A stretch of 17,054 nt of DNA, taken from contig JBGSPQ010000042.1 in NCBI GenBank assembly GCA_041738505.1, forward strand, positions 1 to 17,054, given 5' to 3'. The notes below the pieces were generated by a model. The model was not told where the DNA came from. It saw only the letters and a list, made by a program, of their open reading frames with translations, and made no database searches. The position numbers and the translations under genes were made by a program. This DNA comes from JBGSPQ01 sp041738505. Its GTDB lineage: Bacteria > Patescibacteriota > Gracilibacteria > UBA1369. Below, piece by piece: positions 1-8,613 of this stretch. The stretch's first letter is position 1. Each line of letters opens with the position of its first letter.

Positions 1-2
1 TG

Positions 3-134
3 CCACATTCAGTTGAAAAATATAACCAGGAACTCGAAGAATATTTAAAATATTACAACACGCAACGATTGCATCTCGGAATCAACTTAAAATCACCTCT
101 CGCTCACCTCAAGTGTTTCCAAGCTATTGATTAG
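3..134 (+). CDS. Transposase, C-terminal end only (partial at window edge)
   Basis: The open frame enters from the left edge and ends at TAG 132-134, giving 43 residues. It contains YYNTQRLHLGIN followed by LKSPLAHL, the typical end of an rve/DDE integrase-core transposase of the IS481/IS3 kind, in which a 'YN..R.H..L...TP' motif closes the catalytic domain. Only this tail is visible, so family, completeness and activity cannot be judged. It is convergent with the minus-strand gene ending at 180. No terminal inverted repeat can be recognised in the 45 bases between them. Confidence 0.72.
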   Translation, partial: PHSVEKYNQELEEYLKYYNTQRLHLGINLKSPLAHLKCFQAID

Positions 135-179
135 AAAACGCCCCTATCTCTACTTAAAGAATTCGGATGATTCGTTTGC

Positions 180-2489
180 CTATGCATTCCCCGCCTTGTA
201 ACCATCAACAAACCTCTTGCAGATATCCTTGTAAATATCCATCAAATTATCCATCCAGTCCGCGTTCTTGGAGGGATCAAGTTTTTCCGGGTTCAAAGCA
301 ACCACCTGCACCATCGCCGTCGGATCGCCCATAATCGCCAGTCTAACTTTGTAACCCAAATTTCGTTTCATCTCCACGGTCAGATGATCATACGCGTCGT
401 TAACATCGTCCACCCAGCTGTCCGGAAGCAAAAATTTGGCGATAGATTTCAAAGTACTGCTATCAACCCTCTTGGCCGCGTCTCTTTCAATTTCATTAAG
501 CTCCTCATCCTTGATTTTCATCAGATTGTATTTGCCGGAAAGATTTGGAGTAATCCCAAGTTCCTGCAGACACCTGTCTCTTTCCGCCGTATCTTCCAGC
601 ATTTTCTTCATAACCTCCGCTTTGGGCAAACTTTTGTTCTTATATTCATCTGTGAATCTTTTGCAGATTCTTTCCAAATCCGCAGTCCTGCTTCCGTCAA
701 TCATAAAATGAAGACGAAGTTGTTCCGCCTCCCAGTTGCGCGACTGCAGCATTTCCGTATATGAAATTTTGTCGGTCGGTTTGAAAATATCTTGATTGCG
801 CTCTTTAGCCTCATCCGGATTAGTCATAACGCTTCTCCTGCTGTATTCCGCGCTTCCCGGCACCGGCATTCTTACAAAAAGTTTAAAAGTTGAATTATCC
901 ACAACCCTGGTTCCGCCCTTAACATCCCTGAATTTTGCCAGAGAATCTCCCGCCTGCGGATATCTTGCTTTCAAAAACTTGTCGGACTGTTCCAACGAAT
1001 TATCCAGCATGTGCGAAACCATCTGTTCGTTTCCACGGGCCACGTTCATGCTCACCGTACTCATTACGTAAATCGCATCTCCCGGGATTTCAAAATATTT
1101 TACATTCGGATGCGCGGTCTCGGTCATTCCTCCCGTAACACACTGGCGGAAACCCGGCAAATCACGGAATTTTCTTTCCGCAAAATCCGCAAGTTCACCG
1201 TCGGAACCCACGGCGTTGTCCAGATGTGGCTTTAGTTCCTTTTCCATCCACGTACGCACCTCTTCATCCGTGCCTTCCGTACCTCGGACTTTTAGATACA
1301 GCCATCTTCCGCTTTCCAGCCCGGCCCCCGTTGCCACCCAGTTCCAGCCGCGTACACTCAAATCCTCAATTGTGCTGACCGCTCTGTCATATAAGTTGCC
1401 ACTGAATTCAATTTTACCGTCCTCCGCTATCATAGTGGTGGCCACATCAAGAAACTTGGGGTTGGCTTCGGCTTTTCTATATCGAAGCTCCAGTTGTGCA
1501 ACCGGATATTTTTCAAAGAATACATCAAGCGCCGTAAAAATCTCTTCCGGGGACATATCGTTCTTATCCACAGTCACAAGCTCAATCTTGGTTTCACCCT
1601 TGGATTTGGCATCTTTGTATTTTTTGGCCAGATCAAGAAAATCCCTGTCTCCCAGATAAATCATACCTTTTCTTAAAATTTCGGCCTTTGCCGCGTCGGT
1701 TTCAAAAGATTTTTCCCAGAATTCGGAAGTGCCGGTGGATGATGAAACGGAGTCTTCAAAATAAGTTAAAGCCGTCTTGCCGGTAAACATCTTCCATAAA
1801 TAGTTAAAACCCACCGCTCCCACAGCCGCACCCCCCGCCAGCTTAACGCCGGTCCAAAGTTTTTCCCTAATCGCTTTCACACTATCGTTTGTGGTCGTTG
1901 AAAACCATATGCCACCGATTACCAGCGCGCCCACCGCAATAAGTTTTTCCCCGCCGCTCATTCCCTTAAAATTCTTTTTTACATCCTTATATACATCGGA
2001 AAAAGTTTCTTTAAGTCCCTTGCCGATTTCAGCGGTTTCATCTCTGCGTTGTTCCGCAAACGTTTCATGCACCACCAGTCTGCTTCTCATTACATCTTTT
2101 ACCGTCTTGAAAGTGTCATAGGCTTTAAGCAGATCCGCCTCCTGATCCAGCTGGTTTCTGCGCAGCAGCTCCTTATTGACAGTTGACGCAAAAGACTCCC
2201 GGGTGGGGGATTCAAGCATCAGTTTTTCCCGGCCGATTGATTCCAAAAATTCCTGTCCCGATTTTATCAAAGTAAGCATTTCCTGCTCGCTTTTGGTACT
2301 GCCCTGCCCCAGCACGTCATACACATTCTGCATTGCAAATCGCTGGTCAAAGTTCTGTACGCTGTTAAAACCGTTTTCGCGCAGATATTTGCCGATTCGC
2401 TCCCCGTTAAGGGTTTCGTTCTGCGGAAGCACCTCGCCCTGCGGTGTTTTTTCGTCCTGTTGCCTGTATAGTTCAAGTAAATTTGGCAT
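180..2489 (-). CDS. Large hypothetical membrane-associated protein, 769 aa
   Basis: I do not recognise a family. The protein is mostly soluble and charged, with two adjacent hydrophobic segments at about residues 183-198 (LIAVGALVIGGIWF) and 214-232 (small-residue rich, VKLAGGAAVGAVGFNYLW). These probably make a membrane hairpin, with about 180 residues before it and about 535 after it. There is no N-terminal signal peptide, so both large parts may lie on the cytoplasmic side; this is inference. The C-terminal part is helical and charged. ATG start at 2487-2489, TAG stop at 180-182. It is the last of four closely spaced minus-strand genes, 9 bases after the stop of the 109-aa gene, and is presumably co-transcribed with them. 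No SD is evident. The length and uniform coding character support a real gene. Confidence 0.85.
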   Translation of the reverse strand: MPNLLELYRQQDEKTPQGEVLPQNETLNGERIGKYLRENGFNSVQNFDQRFAMQNVYDVLGQGSTKSEQEMLTLIKSGQEFLESIGREKLMLESPTRESFASTVNKELLRRNQLDQEADLLKAYDTFKTVKDVMRSRLVVHETFAEQRRDETAEIGKGLKETFSDVYKDVKKNFKGMSGGEKLIAVGALVIGGIWFSTTTNDSVKAIREKLWTGVKLAGGAAVGAVGFNYLWKMFTGKTALTYFEDSVSSSTGTSEFWEKSFETDAAKAEILRKGMIYLGDRDFLDLAKKYKDAKSKGETKIELVTVDKNDMSPEEIFTALDVFFEKYPVAQLELRYRKAEANPKFLDVATTMIAEDGKIEFSGNLYDRAVSTIEDLSVRGWNWVATGAGLESGRWLYLKVRGTEGTDEEVRTWMEKELKPHLDNAVGSDGELADFAERKFRDLPGFRQCVTGGMTETAHPNVKYFEIPGDAIYVMSTVSMNVARGNEQMVSHMLDNSLEQSDKFLKARYPQAGDSLAKFRDVKGGTRVVDNSTFKLFVRMPVPGSAEYSRRSVMTNPDEAKERNQDIFKPTDKISYTEMLQSRNWEAEQLRLHFMIDGSRTADLERICKRFTDEYKNKSLPKAEVMKKMLEDTAERDRCLQELGITPNLSGKYNLMKIKDEELNEIERDAAKRVDSSTLKSIAKFLLPDSWVDDVNDAYDHLTVEMKRNLGYKVRLAIMGDPTAMVQVVALNPEKLDPSKNADWMDNLMDIYKDICKRFVDGYKAGNA

Positions 2490-2498
2490 GTGGGTTTA

Positions 2499-2828
2499 TT
2501 ATCTGGTTCTGCGGTGTTTAGTTTCGTAAGCGTCGCGGACTTCTTTTTCAAAACGGACGGTAAGACTGCCAATATTCATTGCAACCGTCGGATCGGCGTC
2601 CATGGCATCCACCACTGCCCGTATTTTTTCCTGCGTTGACATTCTCACCCATCCCGGATAAAGGGGATTGGCCGGGTTTTTGGGATCGGGAGGCCCCTGC
2701 ATACTGTCAATATCCTGAAGCGCCTGAATGACCGCCACCTGTAAATTTGCCCGGTTGTTTGTGTCGGGTGGGGCATCCGGTCGGGTTTGAGTGAACCTTC
2801 TTGATCTGTTAATTGCTTTTTTAGCCAT
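2499..2828 (-). CDS. Small hypothetical protein, 109 aa
   Basis: Unrecognised. The N-terminus is basic (MAKKAINRSRRF), followed by a Pro/Asp/Asn-rich linker to about residue 60 and a probably helical acidic C-terminal half (STQEKIRAVVDAMDADP). No membrane segment, signal peptide or Cys. It starts one base after the stop of the 133-aa gene (stop 2830-2832, start codon 2826-2828), so translational coupling is likely. It lies between two genes of the same operon, and its basic tail and small size would suit an adaptor of the two large neighbours; that role is a guess. The antisense and alternative frames here are shorter and less plausible. Confidence 0.72.
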   Translation of the reverse strand: MAKKAINRSRRFTQTRPDAPPDTNNRANLQVAVIQALQDIDSMQGPPDPKNPANPLYPGWVRMSTQEKIRAVVDAMDADPTVAMNIGSLTVRFEKEVRDAYETKHRRTR

Positions 2829-2829
2829 A

Positions 2830-3231
2830 CTATTTTTTAAAATTAAGAGCCTGTCCGATTTTTTCCGCGTCGTAGGTCAGTTCCGCGTAAAGCGAATTGA
2901 TCTCGCGGATCAGTTTTTCATTAAGTCCCTCCACCTCGTGCGCCGCCAGCCACAGCGCGTCCAGCTCATCAAGTTCGGGATGATCATTAATCAGATTTTC
3001 CAGAATGTTCAGTTCGCGATCCTTAAAACTGTTAAGTACGGTAAAAAGTATTCTGTCACCCAGTTTTTGGGAAATTGCATGCTTTAAATCCACAAGCACA
3101 GGAGCGGTCACGCTGCCCAGATCCATCGCTTCAATTACATCATCCACAAACCTGTCCACGGCAAAATACTGTATCTTTTTAACTTTCTCACTTTTTTTAT
3201 CCGCTTTTTGAGTGCTTTTTGTTTTTGGCAT
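2830..3231 (-). CDS. Small hypothetical protein, 133 aa
   Basis: Unrecognised. The Lys/Ser-rich basic N-terminus (about residues 1-20, MPKTKSTQKADKKSEKVKK) is followed by a compact, predicted all-helical acidic domain containing AVDRFVDDVIEAMDLG, LKHAISQKLGDRI and NILENLINDHPELDELDALW. No membrane segment and no catalytic motif is visible. It begins 20 bases after the 947-aa gene and ends 1 base before the next start, so it is the second member of the four-gene operon. A basic tail on a helical domain can bind nucleic acid or a partner protein, but nothing here decides between them. Confidence 0.75.
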   Translation of the reverse strand: MPKTKSTQKADKKSEKVKKIQYFAVDRFVDDVIEAMDLGSVTAPVLVDLKHAISQKLGDRILFTVLNSFKDRELNILENLINDHPELDELDALWLAAHEVEGLNEKLIREINSLYAELTYDAEKIGQALNFKK

Positions 3232-3251
3232 AAATGGTTATTAATTTTTGA

Positions 3252-6095
3252 TTATTTTGATTTGCCGGTCGCCCATTTCCAGTATCCTCCGGCCAGGCTT
3301 CCCGCCAGTGCAAACGGGAACGCGATTGCTTTTCCGGCTGTCTGTACGGTCCATTTAGCCGGCCGCCATACCGCCCATTCAAGGGGCTTTTTAACTCCAT
3401 ATTTAAGTGCGGGAGCACCCGTTTTGTTCCACAACAGTCCCAATCCCGTTCCGCCCGAGCCGACAGTCCAGCGTGCGGCGTTCTTGCCTCTCAGCGCCCA
3501 TTCTCTTGCCGTATAAGCGGTGGCAAGCGCGCCGGCCGCGGTGGCCAGACCCTGCGTGGAAAGATAGTCATTGGCTTCCTTTCCTTTGATTCCCTTCTCT
3601 TTCATAAACTTTCTGGCTTCTGCGTACTTGTCACTAAATTCTTTACCCAACACTCTCCGCGAAAACCATTGTTTCCAGCCGGCCGCTTTGGAGGCAACCT
3701 GTTCAAGCACGCTTTTTTCCTCTGCATTCTTGGCACTTTCATCCTCTCGTATTTTTCGCAGTATCAGTTCGGCTTTGGTGCCCTCCTGTCCCCTTATTAC
3801 TTCAATGAACTTTCTGGTCCGTTCTTCCTCGCGCACGGTCATTAGACGTTTAATTATTTCTTCCATATCAACCGCCTCGCCGTCAAAAAATTCAACTTTC
3901 CCTTCCTGCCCCATCATTTCAAAAGACATATAAACTTCGCGTAGTTTGGACGAGAATTCAAACAGCTTTTCACTGCTAATGCCACCGTTGTTCTGGATAA
4001 GATCTCGCAGCTCGGCCAGAGTTATATCCTTTTTCATTCCTTTGAACATCGCAAAGTCTTTGTCAAAGCCGGCAATGTAATCCACAAGATCCTGTGTCTT
4101 AAATATGCGCGTTCCCAGAAAATTATCAAGAAGGCCTCCCGTCAGCCCGGCCGTCACACTTTTTCTCACTCTGTCCAGCCAGTGCATTCCCAGCGTGGTT
4201 CCGGCCTGCCTTTCGGCAAGTTCCTGATTAGTCTGCCGGTACATCTGTTCATTCTGAACATCGGCAATCATCATATTGGCGGCCAGCAGGGCGTGGCTTC
4301 CGCGCTGTTCCTCGTTGGTTATACCTCTGCGGTCCAAATCACGCTCTTTTAAAAGGAAAAGCAATTGTCTGCAGGAAACCCGTTCGTGGGTCAAATCAGC
4401 GGCGTAACCGGAAGCTTCGCGTTGCAACGCGGCCATTTGCCTGGGTGTGAGCCCTTGTATGCCGGTCATTAACGCGGACGGTCCGGTTGCACCACCTCTT
4501 GCGGGACGCGCAGTCGGAGTTGGCGGAATCGCTCCGCCTCCCGGCGGATACTCTATCGGACCAAAAAGTTGATTTTCATCTGATAAATTGGGAAGAGCGG
4601 GTGGCGGTGCACCGGCAGGTCCTAATCCGAAAACGGTATTGTTGAAATTAATCAAATTAGCGGGATCATCTGGACCGGCCGTCGCCGGAATCGGCCTCAA
4701 ATCATTCAGTGTAGTTAGCATCTCGCGTCCATTATCCCCGAATTTTCTTTCCAGTTTGTTAATGTCGTTGCGCATCGTGCGCTCTTCTTTTTCCAGCTCA
4801 GCCACACGTTGACCGGCTTCCCTGTAACCTGTTTCTATCGGCGCCGCTCCTCCCGGTACGGGGGGCGCGGGCCGGGGTGTGTGAGCGTGGTTTGCTCTGG
4901 CCGTATATAGCGCGTTGCCAAGATTTTCGGCCTCTATATATCTTTCCAAAAGTTGGTTATGGGCCTGTGCTGTTGTATTGGCCAGTTCGGCCGCGCGCGC
5001 CGCCTCTCTTTGATTATCATTCTGCTCCGCATTCTGACCGGCCGGTGTCTCGGGAAGAGCGTTTCGTATATTGGTCAATTCGGTCAGTAAATTATTTGCT
5101 CCCGTGTTATCCAGCCTGTATTCAAGATAAGCCAGCAGAGCCTGCGCCGGAGGATTGTTTTCTACAGGGTACAAGGCGTTTTCCTCCAGAACCTCATCCA
5201 TCAGCAAGTCATATAGCGGCTGATTGGTGTTTGCCAGTGCATCAAGACGGTTTTGAAGCCTCTGGGCATCGTAAACGGTGGTGGATACGGCTTTGCGCCT
5301 TTCACCTCCCTGAATTTCCACAAATTCCTCCAAAGTCTGAAAATTATTGGCCGGGGTGATATCTCGTCTGGAGGGGAATAAAGGTCCGGGCGCGGGAGCC
5401 GCCAAAAAATTGCAGGCGGTTCTTAATGTAACAAGTTGTTCATGTGTCATCCCGGCAAGTCTTAAAACATTCGGAGCCATTCCCGGAAGCACCACTCCCG
5501 GCATGGGAACCGCCATCGCTCCAAGCTGAGCATTGACCAAAACCTGCTGTGCCGGAGTAAGATTGTTCCAGACCTGCGCGGAAAGATATTGTCTTCTGTT
5601 CTGCACATTCGGCACATTTCCGTATCTTTCCCTCTGTTCCTCTTCAATCAGTCCGGAACCCGTGCGAAACATGCTTCGCAGATTCTGAAAAAATCCCCGT
5701 CCCGCTCTCCACCTGGAACGCAAAAAACCGGCGCGACTTCTTCTTTCGCTTACTATTTCCGCCGCCCTGCTTCTTACCCTGGCGTTGATTCTGTCGTTTA
5801 CCGGCAAATCCTGGGCGGGAGTGTTTGGAAACCAGCGCAGGTACCTGTCGTACAAATCCTCTCTGATTCCCAGTCTGGTCGCTTCCACCGCCTGGTCGTC
5901 GGTGATGTTGTATCCGTGGTAGACCTCCGCGGGTCTCTTTTCCACTGTAACAGCTTCGGATCTTCTGGCTTCGCGTTCCTCCTCGGCGCTCATCAGTGGC
6001 TCGGTGTAATTGGCTCTGTCCAAAAAAATCAGACGGCCTTCACCGGTAAAGTTCCCGTAAACCGAACATCCGTTTTTTAGATTCGTAAATCGCAC
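3252..6095 (-). CDS. Very large hypothetical protein, 947 aa, Pro-rich middle and hydrophobic C-terminus
   Basis: Unrecognised family. Visible order: a short N-terminal part; an Arg-rich stretch (about residues 95-145, SERRSRAGFLRSRWRAGRG); a helical region with Ala/Pro/Asn-rich linkers; a Pro/Gly-rich low-complexity zone (about 400-550, including PRPAPPVPGG and PPGGGAIPPTPTARP); a long helical, charged domain (about 560-820); and a C-terminal part with Ala/Gly-rich hydrophobic segments (GLATAAGALATAYTA near 840; AIAFPFALAGSLAGGYW near 925-942). The start used is GTG at 6093-6095, with an A-rich leader and no SD. ATG at residue 35 (MSAEEEREARR) is a real alternative. First gene of the operon, divergent from tig. 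The layout suggests a cytoplasmic scaffold anchored by its C-terminus, which is inference. Confidence 0.85.
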   Translation of the reverse strand: MRFTNLKNGCSVYGNFTGEGRLIFLDRANYTEPLMSAEEEREARRSEAVTVEKRPAEVYHGYNITDDQAVEATRLGIREDLYDRYLRWFPNTPAQDLPVNDRINARVRSRAAEIVSERRSRAGFLRSRWRAGRGFFQNLRSMFRTGSGLIEEEQRERYGNVPNVQNRRQYLSAQVWNNLTPAQQVLVNAQLGAMAVPMPGVVLPGMAPNVLRLAGMTHEQLVTLRTACNFLAAPAPGPLFPSRRDITPANNFQTLEEFVEIQGGERRKAVSTTVYDAQRLQNRLDALANTNQPLYDLLMDEVLEENALYPVENNPPAQALLAYLEYRLDNTGANNLLTELTNIRNALPETPAGQNAEQNDNQREAARAAELANTTAQAHNQLLERYIEAENLGNALYTARANHAHTPRPAPPVPGGAAPIETGYREAGQRVAELEKEERTMRNDINKLERKFGDNGREMLTTLNDLRPIPATAGPDDPANLINFNNTVFGLGPAGAPPPALPNLSDENQLFGPIEYPPGGGAIPPTPTARPARGGATGPSALMTGIQGLTPRQMAALQREASGYAADLTHERVSCRQLLFLLKERDLDRRGITNEEQRGSHALLAANMMIADVQNEQMYRQTNQELAERQAGTTLGMHWLDRVRKSVTAGLTGGLLDNFLGTRIFKTQDLVDYIAGFDKDFAMFKGMKKDITLAELRDLIQNNGGISSEKLFEFSSKLREVYMSFEMMGQEGKVEFFDGEAVDMEEIIKRLMTVREEERTRKFIEVIRGQEGTKAELILRKIREDESAKNAEEKSVLEQVASKAAGWKQWFSRRVLGKEFSDKYAEARKFMKEKGIKGKEANDYLSTQGLATAAGALATAYTAREWALRGKNAARWTVGSGGTGLGLLWNKTGAPALKYGVKKPLEWAVWRPAKWTVQTAGKAIAFPFALAGSLAGGYWKWATGKSK

Positions 6096-6143
6096 TTTTT
6101 TGTTTTTGTTTTATTTATCCATATATTTTATCACAAAAGCGGG

Positions 6144-6172
6144 TTGAAAAAAAGCCCAAACAAGGCTAATCT
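6144..6172 (+). promoter_or_regulatory. Candidate sigma70-type promoter of tig
   Basis: TTGAAA at 6144-6149, a 17-base spacer, and TAATCT at 6167-6172, about 60 bases before the tig ATG. This is the best match in the 139-base divergent intergenic region. On the opposite strand a GATAAA preceded by TG (about 6127-6132) could be an extended -10 for the operon read leftward, but it lacks a good -35. Confidence 0.45.
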
Positions 6173-6234
6173 GGCTTAAGCGTGTCCGTGAAAAGCGGAA
6201 AAAGTAAGATTTATGTTCATAACCATCTAAAAAT

Positions 6235-7512
6235 ATGCAGATAAAAGTGGAAAAACTGCCGAAATCGGAAGTTAAAATAACCGTGGAAGTTTCGGAGGAG
6301 AGAACCAAAAAGTTATACGAAAAAGCCGCCGCCCAGGTTTCGGAAATGGTTAAAGTTCCCGGATTCAGGCCCGGTCATGTTCCGTTGGATGTGCTAAAAA
6401 AACATGTTAAGCCCGAAGCTCTGGAGGCTCACATGCTGGACGTTGCCCTGCCCGAAACATATGCCGAAGCCGTTAAAAAAGAGAATCTGCAGGTGGTGAC
6501 ACAGCCCAAGGTTAAAGTGATAACTTCGGAGCCATTAAAGTACGAGGCTATTGTGGCGGTTTATCCGGAGGTGAAAATTGACGGATACGACAAAATAAAA
6601 ATCGACAAAGAAGATGCCAAAGTGGAGGATAAGGATGTGGAGGAGGTTATTTTGGATGTGCAGAAAAGGCGCGCCGTTTACAAAGATGTGGACCGTGCGG
6701 CCAAGCAGGGCGATAAGCTGGAGGTGGACTTTGAGGGGTTTGACGACGGCGGCGCGCTCCTGGAAAACACCAAAAGCGTCAATCACCCCGTAGTGCTGGG
6801 CGAAGGGAGCCTCGTTCCGGGCTTTGAAGAAGAGCTTGTGGGGCTTAAAAAAGACGATAACAAGGAATTTGCCGTTAATTTCCCCAAAGACTATTTCCAC
6901 AAGCCATTTCAGGGCAAAAAAGTCACTTTTAAAGTCAAAGTGAATAAAGTTCAGGAAATAGAACTGCCCGTTCTGGACGAAGCGTTCCTTAAAGAGCTTA
7001 CCGGCATGGATAAAACCCTGGATGAAGTAAAAAAAGACATCAAGGCCAATCTTCAGCACGAAAAAGAACATGCGGCAAAGGTAAAAAGAGAGGATCAGTT
7101 TTTGGATAAAGTGGCCGATATGGTCAAAGTGGAAATCCCCGACAGCCTTCTGGAAGAGGAAATAGACGGCATGATAGAGGAGTTAAAGAGCCAGCTGGAA
7201 GGCAGAGGTCTCACTCTTCAGAATTATCTGGAGCAAAGCAAAAAAGAGATCAAGGATCTGCGCGAACAACGCAAAAAAGAGGCAGAAAAGCGTCTCCGTC
7301 TCCGTTTCGCCCTGCATCAAATATTTGATCAGGAAAAAATCACGGCCTCCAAAGAGGAAATGGATCACGAAGTTGAACACATTATTGAAATGTACCCCGA
7401 AAACGAAAAAGCCAACGTCCGCGCCGAGTATAAAGACGGTTCATATCTCACCCGACGGCTGGAAAACAAGATCAAAATAGACAAACTGTTTGCGGCTCAT
7501 CTGGACAAATGA
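6235..7512 (+). CDS. tig: Trigger factor, ribosome-associated chaperone and peptidyl-prolyl isomerase
   Basis: 425 residues, a normal length for the family. The N-terminal ribosome-binding domain carries the signature GFRPGHVP (residues 43-50), the loop that docks on ribosomal protein uL23. An FKBP-type PPIase domain follows at about 155-240 (GDKLEVDFEGF, LVPGFEEELVGLKKDD, FKVKVNKV), then a long helical C-terminal chaperone domain to the end (about 245-425). Known role: it binds nascent chains at the tunnel exit, shields hydrophobic segments and catalyses prolyl isomerisation. The start ATG gives the canonical beginning MQIKVEKLPKSEVKI. There is no SD (upstream is A-rich), as for most genes here. 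The stop is TGA followed at once by TAA, which fits TGA as a stop. A small membrane-protein gene follows 34 bases later. Confidence 0.97.
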   Translation: MQIKVEKLPKSEVKITVEVSEERTKKLYEKAAAQVSEMVKVPGFRPGHVPLDVLKKHVKPEALEAHMLDVALPETYAEAVKKENLQVVTQPKVKVITSEPLKYEAIVAVYPEVKIDGYDKIKIDKEDAKVEDKDVEEVILDVQKRRAVYKDVDRAAKQGDKLEVDFEGFDDGGALLENTKSVNHPVVLGEGSLVPGFEEELVGLKKDDNKEFAVNFPKDYFHKPFQGKKVTFKVKVNKVQEIELPVLDEAFLKELTGMDKTLDEVKKDIKANLQHEKEHAAKVKREDQFLDKVADMVKVEIPDSLLEEEIDGMIEELKSQLEGRGLTLQNYLEQSKKEIKDLREQRKKEAEKRLRLRFALHQIFDQEKITASKEEMDHEVEHIIEMYPENEKANVRAEYKDGSYLTRRLENKIKIDKLFAAHLDK

Positions 7513-7546
7513 TAAAATTTCTTATCGGAAATAATCTATTAAACCT

Positions 7547-7792
7547 ATGAAAGCATTTTTTCTCACCGGGACAATCATTTTCACTGTTCTGGCGCTGATT
7601 TTGGCCTTTGAGAACATGGGGGCTTCCTGCAACGACATTTTGTTCCTCTTTTTCCCAATTGCTTCGCCGTTTTTTATGGTAATGGCCAATATATTTGTGG
7701 GATTTGTTTTGGGGGCTTTCTTTACCGGATTTCTGATCTCCGTAATCACCAAAAAACCCGAGGACGAAGAGGCTCCGGGTGGCAACTGGTAA
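7547..7792 (+). CDS. Small two-TM protein, LapA-like (DUF1049)
   Basis: 81 residues with two hydrophobic helices, about 4-21 (FFLTGTIIFTVLALILAF) and 44-67 (VMANIFVGFVLGAFFTGFLI), and a short acidic, Pro/Gly-rich cytoplasmic tail. The pattern 'ALILAFEN' after helix 1, a short loop, then a Gly-containing helix 2 (GFVLGAFFTGFL) matches the LapA/DUF1049 family. In E. coli that family links lipopolysaccharide assembly to FtsH control; in organisms without LPS its function is unknown. It lies 34 bases after tig and may be co-transcribed with it. The assignment rests on pattern only, since the protein is short and hydrophobic. Confidence 0.68.
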   Translation: MKAFFLTGTIIFTVLALILAFENMGASCNDILFLFFPIASPFFMVMANIFVGFVLGAFFTGFLISVITKKPEDEEAPGGNW

Positions 7793-7851
7793 AAGGTTTG
7801 TTCAAGGGCTGGGTAGAAAATTTCCTTTATTATCTGTTGGAATCGGAACAG

Positions 7852-7867
7852 CTTTTTGCGCAAAAAG
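7852..7867. repeat. Perfect 16-bp palindrome upstream of regulator promoter
   Basis: CTTTTTGCGCAAAAAG is self-complementary. It lies between the LapA-like gene and the promoter at 7879. It could be a weak hairpin at the end of the tig transcript or an operator for the regulator gene downstream. It lacks the G+C-rich stem and clean U-tract of a standard terminator. Confidence 0.4.
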
Positions 7868-7878
7868 GGCATTTCAAC

Positions 7879-7907
7879 TTGACAGTGTGTTCAAAAAATA
7901 TATACAT
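7879..7907 (+). promoter_or_regulatory. Candidate promoter of the winged-helix gene
   Basis: A perfect TTGACA at 7879-7884 is followed after 16 bases by TATACA (7901-7906), or after 17 by ATACAT. Transcription would begin about 7913-7916, leaving a leader under 20 bases before ATG 7932, which has no SD. The mRNA may be nearly leaderless. Confidence 0.55.
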
Positions 7908-7931
7908 TGGCCATGTTATTGAATAAAAAAA

Positions 7932-8483
7932 ATGCTCAAGCGCCTTTTTACCTCAAATACGCGCATAAAGCTCCTTACATTGTTCCTCTTAAACCCGGAC
8001 AATGAATATTTTATCAGGGAGCTTACACGCAAGCTTGACGAACAGATCAACTCCATCCGTCGTGAACTTGATAACCTGAAGAAAATGGGGTTACTCAAGA
8101 CCAAAAACAAGAATCGCAAGAAGTTTTACGTGGTGAACAAAAATTTTGTGGTTTATTCGGAACTGAGGAACATCATATTAAAAGCCCTAAGTGAAAAGGA
8201 AAGTATCGCCAAAAGCATGCAACAACTGGGCGAACTGGATTTGATTGTGCTTTCCGGAATGTTTGTGGAAAAAGAATCGCAGGTGGACTTACTGCTGGTC
8301 GGAAGAATAGACCGGGCCAAACTGGACCGCTACTTTACACAGGAACTGGAAACCAAACGGCCGGTCCGTTTTAGTCTGATGTCCAAAGAGGAATACCTGT
8401 ACAGGCGCAAGTGCAACGACAAATTTCTGCACGATATTTTGGAGGACAAAACCAATATTATCGCCCTGAACAAGATAGATTAA
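7932..8483 (+). CDS. Winged-helix protein with degenerate nucleotidyltransferase-like domain
   Basis: 183 residues. Residues 1-70 form a winged helix-turn-helix: LFTSNTRIKLLTLFLLNP, the recognition region FIRELTRKLDEQINSIRRELDNLKKMGLL, and a basic wing with a beta strand (KNRKKFYVVN). Residues 100-183 resemble a minimal nucleotidyltransferase (Pol-beta-like) fold: LDLIVLSGMF, VDLLLVGRID, then VRFSLMSKEEYLYRR and FLHDILEDKTNI. The catalytic GS and paired Asp residues are mostly lost (only D119 remains of the usual D-x-D), so enzymatic activity is doubtful and a regulatory or sensing role is more likely. No SD; a strong promoter sits just upstream. The gene precedes rplS with its own promoter and stands alone. 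The domain reading comes from pattern, not a search. Confidence 0.75.
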   Translation: MLKRLFTSNTRIKLLTLFLLNPDNEYFIRELTRKLDEQINSIRRELDNLKKMGLLKTKNKNRKKFYVVNKNFVVYSELRNIILKALSEKESIAKSMQQLGELDLIVLSGMFVEKESQVDLLLVGRIDRAKLDRYFTQELETKRPVRFSLMSKEEYLYRRKCNDKFLHDILEDKTNIIALNKID

Positions 8484-8507
8484 GGGGCCGATTAATACCG
8501 CGGATTT

Positions 8508-8547
8508 TTCGGGAGTGCCGCTATATTGGAAAGCGTTGCCGCCCGAA
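8508..8547. repeat. Nested inverted repeat between regulator and rplS
   Basis: TTCGGG (8508-8513) pairs with CCCGAA (8542-8547), and inside it CGCT (8519-8522) pairs with AGCG (8532-8535). It may help end the upstream transcript. If the rplS transcript starts further upstream than proposed, it could belong to a ribosomal-protein leader. There is no U-tract, so it is not called a terminator. Confidence 0.35.
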
Positions 8548-8558
8548 GCGAATTTGAC

Positions 8559-8587
8559 TTGATTTTTAAGTCATTAATACGTAGACT
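8559..8587 (+). promoter_or_regulatory. Weak candidate promoter of rplS
   Basis: TTGATT (8559-8564), 17 bases, TAGACT (8582-8587). An overlapping alternative is TTGACT (8554-8559) with 17 bases to ATACGT. Either would start the transcript 20-30 bases before the rplS ATG. Confidence 0.35.
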
Positions 8588-8613
8588 TTGCTTCGCTATT
8601 TACCAAAAAAACA

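Noticed and set aside
7510..7515. Possible UGA recoding as glycine
   Set aside because: tig, csaB and the phosphodiesterase end on TGA at the expected lengths and I found no internal TGA in the conserved genes.
8508..8547. Ribosomal-protein leader for L19
   Set aside because: The hairpin lies upstream of the best promoter and does not match an L19 leader pattern I can confirm; kept only as an inverted repeat.
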